DNA from: Gardnerella vaginalis
GTDB lineage: Bacteria > Actinomycetota > Actinomycetes > Actinomycetales > Bifidobacteriaceae
Assembly (NCBI RefSeq): GCF_001563665.1
Contig: NZ_KQ961872.1
Span: forward strand, 107,398 to 139,703
Direction: 5' to 3'
Length of the DNA: 32,306 nt
Shown here: positions 27,951 through 32,306 of the stretch, piece by piece
How the letters are laid out: the number at the start of each line of letters is the position of its first letter
Position numbering within the stretch: the stretch's first letter is position 1
The notes under the pieces: model-generated
The model's database searches: none
The model's input: the letters and a program-made list of their open reading frames with translations, nothing else
Told to the model about the DNA's origin: nothing
Program-made: the position numbers and the translations under genes

Positions 27951-28913
27951 TTACAACCCAAAAAGCTTCAACAGCGCGCGGAACGTATCTTGACCATCAT
28001 AGCAAGTTTCAACTAGGAACCCTCGCTCATTACTGTATTCTTTGAGACCGCGATAATAGTAATATTTCTTTTGATCCTCAATAATAAACGGCACAATATT
28101 ATGCTTTAAGCATTCCTTAAAAGCAATCAAACGCCCAACTCTACCATTACCATCCTGAAATGGGTGTATCCGCTCAAATCTGTAATGAAAATCAACTATA
28201 TCTTCTAGCTGCAAATAAGTTTTAGCAAGGTATTCTGCCAACAACTTGCTAATCTCCTCATGCACTTTTTTCGGATCGCAAGTTTGCACACCACCTACAA
28301 CATTCGCGCGCAACTTGTAATCACCCACACGAAACCAAGGCAGAAGCTCGTCGCTGGTTCCACGTTTAAGCAACAAATGTAAATGCTTAATCATGTCTTC
28401 ACTAAGAGGCTCTTCAGCAACGTCAATACAGTAATCAATCGCGCGAAAATGATTCACTGTTTCAACAATGTCGTCAACCTTAATACTTGTGTTCTCTACT
28501 ACGCCAACACTTGAATCCGCGCCATCAACTACACCATCCGCTTTTTCTTCGGAATCAATAGTATTAGTTTCAAAAATTCGCCTAGTTTGATCTTCACTCA
28601 GCTGGTTTCCTTCAATATGATTCGAGTTGTACGTCATACGAATTTGAAGCTCGTGATAAATTCCGCCTGGAATACGATACGCCTTTTCTTCCCTCAGCCT
28701 TTGCAAAATAGGGTTACTTGAGATTACGCAATACAATTCACTCGGCTTACATTGTAAATAGTTGCTAATCTTCGCGATTACTAAATTTGATAGTTTTTCA
28801 CCTTTTGAGATTTTTGCAATCGTACGAGAAGAAATATGCAACTCGGCTGCTAACTGCGATTTTTTAACGCCTTTTTCACGCAGCATGTTGTTCAATCCCG
28901 TGTAATCATACAT
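27951..28913 (-). CDS. Fic family protein with N-terminal helix-turn-helix
   Basis: About 320 residues from the ATG at 28913, which has AGAGAAG upstream. Residues 5-60 are an XRE/Cro-type helix-turn-helix (MLREKGVKKSQLAAEL, ISSRTIAKISKGEKLS). The inhibitory motif SNHIEG lies at 97-102. The intact Fic motif HPFQDGNGRVGR lies at 250-261 (catalytic His250). A small Asp/Gly/Val-rich insert sits at about 120-145. DNA binding and AMP transfer on one chain suggests an autoregulated toxin-like enzyme. A longer frame to a GTG at 29051 lacks a ribosome site and would run through three repeated boxes, so I treat it as upstream DNA. It is divergent from higBA. Confidence 0.92.
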   Translation of the reverse strand: MYDYTGLNNMLREKGVKKSQLAAELHISSRTIAKISKGEKLSNLVIAKISNYLQCKPSELYCVISSNPILQRLREEKAYRIPGGIYHELQIRMTYNSNHIEGNQLSEDQTRRIFETNTIDSEEKADGVVDGADSSVGVVENTSIKVDDIVETVNHFRAIDYCIDVAEEPLSEDMIKHLHLLLKRGTSDELLPWFRVGDYKLRANVVGGVQTCDPKKVHEEISKLLAEYLAKTYLQLEDIVDFHYRFERIHPFQDGNGRVGRLIAFKECLKHNIVPFIIEDQKKYYYYRGLKEYSNERGFLVETCYDGQDTFRALLKLFGL

Positions 28914-28991
28914 TTTTAACGCTTCTCTTTCTGCCTCTTGCCTTGCTTTATGGAGATGAATTATTACGAATCTAAATACTAACGCACTAAA

Positions 28992-29065
28992 ATCTTTACT
29001 TATTTTCCCATAATCAACATCAAAAGTAAAGATAATTGCGATTTTACGCACGCAAAAGTAAAGAT
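28992..29065. promoter_or_regulatory. Three AGTAAAGAT boxes upstream of the HTH-Fic gene
   Basis: agtaaagat occurs at 29025-29033 and 29057-29065 (each inside caaaagtaaagat) and in inverted form (atctttact) at 28992-29000. Centres are 33 and 32 bp apart, about three helical turns. They lie 80-150 bp upstream of the start at 28913. They are candidate operators for the Fic protein's own helix-turn-helix. Confidence 0.6.
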
Positions 29066-29121
29066 TCGAAATTTAACGAATCCAGCATCGGCAACATCAC
29101 ACGTTCACTATTCAAGCAACA

Positions 29122-29157
29122 CTAACGCTTGACGTTAGTAACGCAATACGTTACCAT
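29122..29157 (+). promoter_or_regulatory. higBA promoter with two abutting 17-bp palindromic operators
   Basis: ctaacg-cttga-cgttag (29122-29138) and gtaacg-caata-cgttac (29138-29154) are perfect palindromes that share one base and the half-site taacg. TTGACG (29129-29134), 17 nt, then TACCAT (29152-29157) form a promoter fully covered by them. This fits repression by HigA or the HigBA complex. The predicted start of transcription is at or one base before the higB ATG. Confidence 0.75.
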
Positions 29158-29163
29158 AGTTTT

Positions 29164-29451
29164 ATGGAGACAAGAGAAAAGGAACTTAATGATTACCTAT
29201 ACGGCGGTCCATACCCAAAAGGTTATCCCACAGGATTAGAAAAAATCCTAAAGAGAAAGCTACAGATACTAAAGGCTGCATACAATTTGCAAGACCTTAA
29301 AGCACCGCCAGGAAATCAGCTTGAGCCACTCAAAGGCAATCTACTTGGATACTGGAGCATCAGAGTAAATAAACAATACAGACTAATTTTCAAATGGAAC
29401 GACAATACGAAAGAAGCTTACGATGTCTACTTCGACGACTACCACAGATGA
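29164..29451 (+). CDS. higB: HigB-type RelE/ParE family toxin
   Basis: 95 residues with the HigB/RelE pattern: an N-terminal helix, KILKRKLQILKAAYNLQDLKAPPGN, then LKGNLLGYWSIRVNKQYRLIFKW (basic RNA-contacting strand), ending DVYFDDYHR. HigB toxins cut mRNA on the ribosome. Upstream of the ATG at 29164 there is no ribosome binding site, and the promoter's -10 ends at 29157, so the message is predicted to be leaderless. It overlaps higA by 29 nt. Toxin-first order is typical of hig modules. Confidence 0.92.
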   Translation: METREKELNDYLYGGPYPKGYPTGLEKILKRKLQILKAAYNLQDLKAPPGNQLEPLKGNLLGYWSIRVNKQYRLIFKWNDNTKEAYDVYFDDYHR

Positions 29452-29725
29452 CTACTTGAGCACTCCAGGTGAAATTTTGCGCGAAGAATTTATGGAACCG
29501 CTTAAAATCAGCTCATACAAACTTGCTCACGCTATCGGTGTATCCCAAACAGCAATCGGAGAAATCTTAAACGGCAAACGCGCAATCAGCGTAGCAATGG
29601 CATACAAGCTATCTAAAGCTTTTAGAACAACCCCAGATTTCTGGCTCAACCTTCAACGCGACTACGACATTCTGCGATTTGACGAATCCAGCATAGGCGA
29701 GATACAGCCACTCGTTTCGGCGTAA
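29423..29725 (+). CDS. higA: HigA-type XRE antitoxin
   Basis: 100 residues. It carries a helix-turn-helix with the HigA pattern: TPGEILREEFMEPLKISSYKLAHAIGV (start of the domain), SQTAIGEILNGKRAISVAMA, and FRTTPDFWLNLQRDYD. It neutralises HigB and represses its own promoter. The start overlaps the toxin gene in another frame. The last 20 bases of coding sequence plus the stop are the right copy of a 21-bp repeat also found at 27815-27835. Confidence 0.93.
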   Translation: MSTSTTTTDDYLSTPGEILREEFMEPLKISSYKLAHAIGVSQTAIGEILNGKRAISVAMAYKLSKAFRTTPDFWLNLQRDYDILRFDESSIGEIQPLVSA

Positions 29726-29726
29726 C
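29706..29726. repeat. 21-bp direct repeat, right copy, at the 3' end of higA
   Basis: Identical to 27815-27835. It encodes the last residues and stop of HigA. Confidence 0.92.
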
Positions 29727-29747
29727 GCCATGCGGATTCTACCTGCT

Positions 29748-29969
29748 TTAAGTGTCGATTTTTAGTTTCGAATGCTCATTTTGCTGAGGAGAATCGGAAA
29801 GCCACACAAAAATTACATCTGTTTGACATGCGTAAATTTTATTTTCAAAGAATACGCTTTCAATAAAAGATGCCATGATTATTGTTTTGCAAACACCAGT
29901 CGATTCAGTAAAAGGTCTAAGTAATAAAAAGAGGGTTATCCCCCCCCCAAAAAAAGACTTAAACAACAA
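29748..29969 (-). pseudogene. Fragment of a DEAD/DEAH-type helicase (type III restriction subunit-like)
   Basis: A short open stretch of 73 codons. Its middle reads ESTGVCKTIIMASFI, a decayed Walker A of the TGxGKT kind, and about 25 residues later DVIFVWLSDSPQQNEHSKLKI, which resembles the 'WLSDSPxLNEQ' segment following Walker A in restriction-subunit helicases. No helicase remainder follows before the stop. A 9-G, 7-T homopolymer (coding sense) sits at its 5' end and gives the phrase FFGGG. I read it as a gene remnant, not a working protein. It lies in the 374-bp spacer between higA and the surface-protein gene. Confidence 0.5.
29940..29955. repeat. Homopolymer tract C9-A7
   Basis: Nine Cs followed by seven As (plus strand). 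Slippage-prone. The bases just left of it (taagtaataaaaagagggttat) resemble those before the poly-C tract at the window's right end. Confidence 0.9.
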
Positions 29970-29976
29970 ACAACAA

Positions 29977-30034
29977 AAGGGCTTTCAACGCGAACACAAT
30001 GTGTAAAACAATGCGAGCACGTTCAAAAGCCCTT
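29977..30034 (-). terminator. Rho-independent terminator after the surface-protein gene
   Basis: In the gene direction, AAGGGCTTT pairs with AAAGCCCTT. An inner GAACG/CGTT-type extension surrounds a long loop, and TTGTTGTTTGTTGTTTAAG follows. It lies about 65 bp after the stop at 30100. Confidence 0.8.
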
Positions 30035-30099
30035 AAACTAATTGCTAAACTATAGAGCAACCATATTAACTGGCAACCACTAACTAGCGACCATACTAA

Positions 30100-32187
30100 C
30101 TAGCGAATCTTACGCAACAAGCCGCCAGCAGTAAGCAAGCCACCAGCAGTAGCGAACATTAACATAACAAACAATGTTAGAACAACATTAACACCAGTAA
30201 GTGGCAAAGAATGTTTACTATCCTTCTTGGTAGTAGCGTTCTTCTTAACATTATTTTTAACTGTAATATTCGTCCAAGCAAGCTGATTACCCTCTTGATC
30301 AACAAGAACAACAGTATGCTTACCAGAGTAACCATCAGGGAACTTGGCATCGAACGATATAACACCGTTCGCACCAGCCTTAACAGTCACATAATCACTA
30401 CCATCAGCGCCGCGCAAAAGCTTAGGAGTAGAGTACATGAACGCATAAGCGCGCACATAACCCTTCTGCTTCAACTCATTATTGAAATTCTCATTGTCAA
30501 CATGAACAACAACCCGATTAGTTACGCCAGCGTTAGCAACATTATTATCCCCAACAACAATCTTATTCTTAACTTCATTCTTAAGATCATTCACACTCTT
30601 AGGAGCAGCAGGGACCTTAGGCGCAGACGGCATGGAGTTCGAAGTATTAACAGTACCGCCATGTGAAGTAGGAACATCACCGCTACCGCCACCCGTGCCA
30701 GGAATATGCTCAGGCTTGCAAACATACGTGCACTCATCGAATTTAATCTCCAAACTACTCTTCTTCAACGCTGTTATAGTAGCATCGTTTTGTGCACTAC
30801 TATTAACTGACAAATGAGTAAGATTAGATAAGTCTTTTAATGGAGAATAATCCTCAATATTCTTGCAACAAGCTATAGTCACCCATGAAAGAGCTTTAAG
30901 CTTACTTAATGGAGCTATATTCTTTAAATTCCATGCAAATATATGAATATAATCCAGTTTATTTAAGCTCTCAATAGGCTTAAGATCCGAGAGATTTTCA
31001 GAATTTAAGGTCAAAGTTCGTAATTCAGTAAGATTCTTCAAAGGTGAAAGATCCGAAAAATCACCCCTTACACCCAAAACTCGTAATTTAGTAAGACCAC
31101 TCAAAGGCTTAAGATCTGAAGCCCTAGTAGAAATATCAAGGTCTTCTAAGTTCGTGAGACCACTCAAAGGCTTAAGATCCGATACTGGTAACGTAAATAA
31201 GATCAATCTCTTTAACTTAGTAAAATCTTTCAAAAAAGAAATATCCTTAATACCATCACAAAATGCTATTTCTAATTCACTTAAGTTCTTAAACTTAGAA
31301 AGTACGCTAGTGCTTTTGCCTTTATACCCACGAATATGCAATTCTTTTAAATCACGCTCAGCTAAAGGTGAAAGATCTGAGAAAATACTTCCCCATACCT
31401 CTACATTCTCTAATTTAGTAAGACCTCTAAGTGGCTCAAGACTAGTAACACCTTCAGTTACACCAATATTTAAATCTTTAAGATCTGTAAGATTAGCCAA
31501 CTGCGAAATATCAGAAATTCCACAATAACCACGTCCATCTTGTAAATATAAAGTTTGTAATTTAGTAAGACCTTTAATAGACTCAAGACTGGTAACACTT
31601 TTAGTTGCAATATGTAATTTAGTTAATTTAGTAAGACTACTTAAAGGCGAAAGATCTGATACCAAAGTTGACTTACTATATTCACCTATAGTCAACTCTT
31701 GTAAGTTAGTAAGATTCTTAAGCGACTCAAGACTTGAAATATCAACTATTGAAGCATGCGAGATAGTTAGCTTAGTCAATTTAGTAAGTTTCCCAATCGA
31801 ACTTAAGCTTTCGTTAGAGAATTTACCACCATCGAATTCAAGAGTTTCAAGATTTGAAAAATTCTCAATATCTGAAATGTCTGTATTATCATAATTATAC
31901 AGGCTAAGTTTTAAACTCTTCACACTTCTAGCTTGAGCATAAGTAATCTCATTAACCGCACCATCTTTAATAATAGGATTGGTACCGTCTTTTAGTGAAC
32001 TAATCACAAGGTTCTTAAAATATTGATTCTTAAACACAATGTTATCGCTATCAGCATGCCCAGAACCATCAGAAGTATTGCCACTACTCGAGCTAGCAAA
32101 AGCGACTGGAGGAAGAGATGCAAAAGCAAAACCGCTAAGCAAAGTCACGGCAGCAACAAAAGCACCTATCGCTTTCTTATTTAGCAT
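30100..32187 (-). CDS. LPXTG-anchored leucine-rich-repeat surface protein
   Basis: 695 residues. It has a Sec signal peptide (MLNKKAIGAFVAAVTLLSGF, cut near AFA), then roughly 15 internalin-type 21-22-residue leucine-rich repeats (for example LKPLSGLTNLEDLDIS, LSPLKNLTELRTLTLN) from about 85 to 490. A Gly/Ser/Pro linker follows, then a beta-rich domain with VRAYAFMYSTPKLL and GKHTVVLVDQEGNQLAWTNITV. The C-terminus is a sortase signal: LPLTG, a hydrophobic helix and the basic tail RKIR. It should be linked to the cell wall and bind host or bacterial surfaces (inference from architecture). The ATG at 32187 follows AAAGGAT. A poly-G tract (coding sense) lies about 110 bp upstream and may allow on/off or level switching. 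Neighbouring repeats share exact DNA, which permits in-frame recombination. Confidence 0.93.
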   Translation of the reverse strand: MLNKKAIGAFVAAVTLLSGFAFASLPPVAFASSSSGNTSDGSGHADSDNIVFKNQYFKNLVISSLKDGTNPIIKDGAVNEITYAQARSVKSLKLSLYNYDNTDISDIENFSNLETLEFDGGKFSNESLSSIGKLTKLTKLTISHASIVDISSLESLKNLTNLQELTIGEYSKSTLVSDLSPLSSLTKLTKLHIATKSVTSLESIKGLTKLQTLYLQDGRGYCGISDISQLANLTDLKDLNIGVTEGVTSLEPLRGLTKLENVEVWGSIFSDLSPLAERDLKELHIRGYKGKSTSVLSKFKNLSELEIAFCDGIKDISFLKDFTKLKRLILFTLPVSDLKPLSGLTNLEDLDISTRASDLKPLSGLTKLRVLGVRGDFSDLSPLKNLTELRTLTLNSENLSDLKPIESLNKLDYIHIFAWNLKNIAPLSKLKALSWVTIACCKNIEDYSPLKDLSNLTHLSVNSSAQNDATITALKKSSLEIKFDECTYVCKPEHIPGTGGGSGDVPTSHGGTVNTSNSMPSAPKVPAAPKSVNDLKNEVKNKIVVGDNNVANAGVTNRVVVHVDNENFNNELKQKGYVRAYAFMYSTPKLLRGADGSDYVTVKAGANGVISFDAKFPDGYSGKHTVVLVDQEGNQLAWTNITVKNNVKKNATTKKDSKHSLPLTGVNVVLTLFVMLMFATAGGLLTAGGLLRKIR
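31094..31179 (-). repeat. Exact 23-bp repeat within the LRR coding region, 63-bp period
   Basis: The 23 bases starting agaccactcaaaggcttaa occur at 31094-31116 and 31157-31179. The period is 63 bp, exactly one 21-residue LRR. Recombination would add or remove one repeat in frame. Confidence 0.9.
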
Positions 32188-32296
32188 AATTTATCCTTTC
32201 TTCTCTCGCGCAAAAGCGCAAATACCATAAGACGAAACAAACTAGTAAAACAAAGAAATTAAAACCAGAATGAATCAACACTTAGTAAAAAGAGTA

Positions 32297-32306
32297 CCCC
32301 CCCCCC
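32297..32306. repeat. Poly-C tract (at least 10) running off the window end
   Basis: Ten Cs to the last base; true length unknown. On the coding strand of the surface-protein gene it is poly-G, 110-120 bp upstream of the ATG. I could not place a convincing promoter between it and the gene. Confidence 0.9.

Noticed and set aside
28914..29051. GTG-started extension of the HTH-Fic protein
   Set aside because: No ribosome site, and it runs through the repeated AGTAAAGAT boxes; the ATG at 28913 is well placed before the HTH.

Overview
The window looks like a chromosomal segment of Gardnerella (Bifidobacteriaceae, low-GC actinobacteria). The strongest pointer is a complete vaginolysin gene (24446-25990), a human-CD59-type cholesterol-dependent cytolysin. 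The AT-rich base composition, an actinobacterial Rho with a long Arg/Asp-rich insertion, a DUF2469 protein, a Tad-type secretion cluster with a CpaE-like protein, and GTG/TTG starts chosen by strong ribosome binding sites all agree. Naming the genus is inference from the toxin family; the species cannot be settled by eye.

Layout. From 0 to 3.65 kb, minus strand: Tad/Flp-type assembly genes (CpaE-like, CpaF/TadA-like ATPase, TadB-like membrane protein). From 3.69 to 6.28 kb: a CLC-type Cl-/H+ antiporter and two abutting fluoride-channel genes. From 6.58 to 9.93 kb, minus strand: purA, class II aldolase fba, a chorismate mutase and an Lrp/AsnC regulator. The regulator is divergent from a class I aminotransferase (10340-11545, plus), and the gap between them holds three palindromes. 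From 11.67 to 21.08 kb, minus strand: rho with a structured leader, an FAD oxidoreductase, DUF2469, a GNAT acetyltransferase and the gatCAB operon.

From 21.47 to 25.99 kb, plus strand: a two-gene ABC exporter with Gln-rich tails, then vaginolysin. The same 35-bp sequence lies upstream of both units. From 26.2 kb to the end is an accessory stretch: a Fic protein, a second Fic protein fused to a helix-turn-helix domain and divergent from a HigB-HigA toxin-antitoxin pair, a decayed helicase fragment, and a large LPXTG-anchored leucine-rich-repeat surface protein flanked by poly-G tracts.

How it works together. The left two thirds is housekeeping: translation (gatCAB), termination (rho), purine synthesis, glycolysis/bifid shunt, aromatic amino acids and ion balance. 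The right third is host interaction and conflict: a secreted toxin, a surface adhesin candidate, and Fic and HigBA modules. The most notable structures outside genes are: the overlapping hairpins in front of rho; the repeat shared by the exporter and vaginolysin; the leaderless, palindrome-controlled higBA promoter; the three phased boxes in front of the HTH-Fic gene; the 21-bp direct repeat bracketing HTH-Fic plus higBA; and the related poly-G elements on both sides of the surface-protein gene. Everything here was read by eye; no alignment, folding or database search was run.
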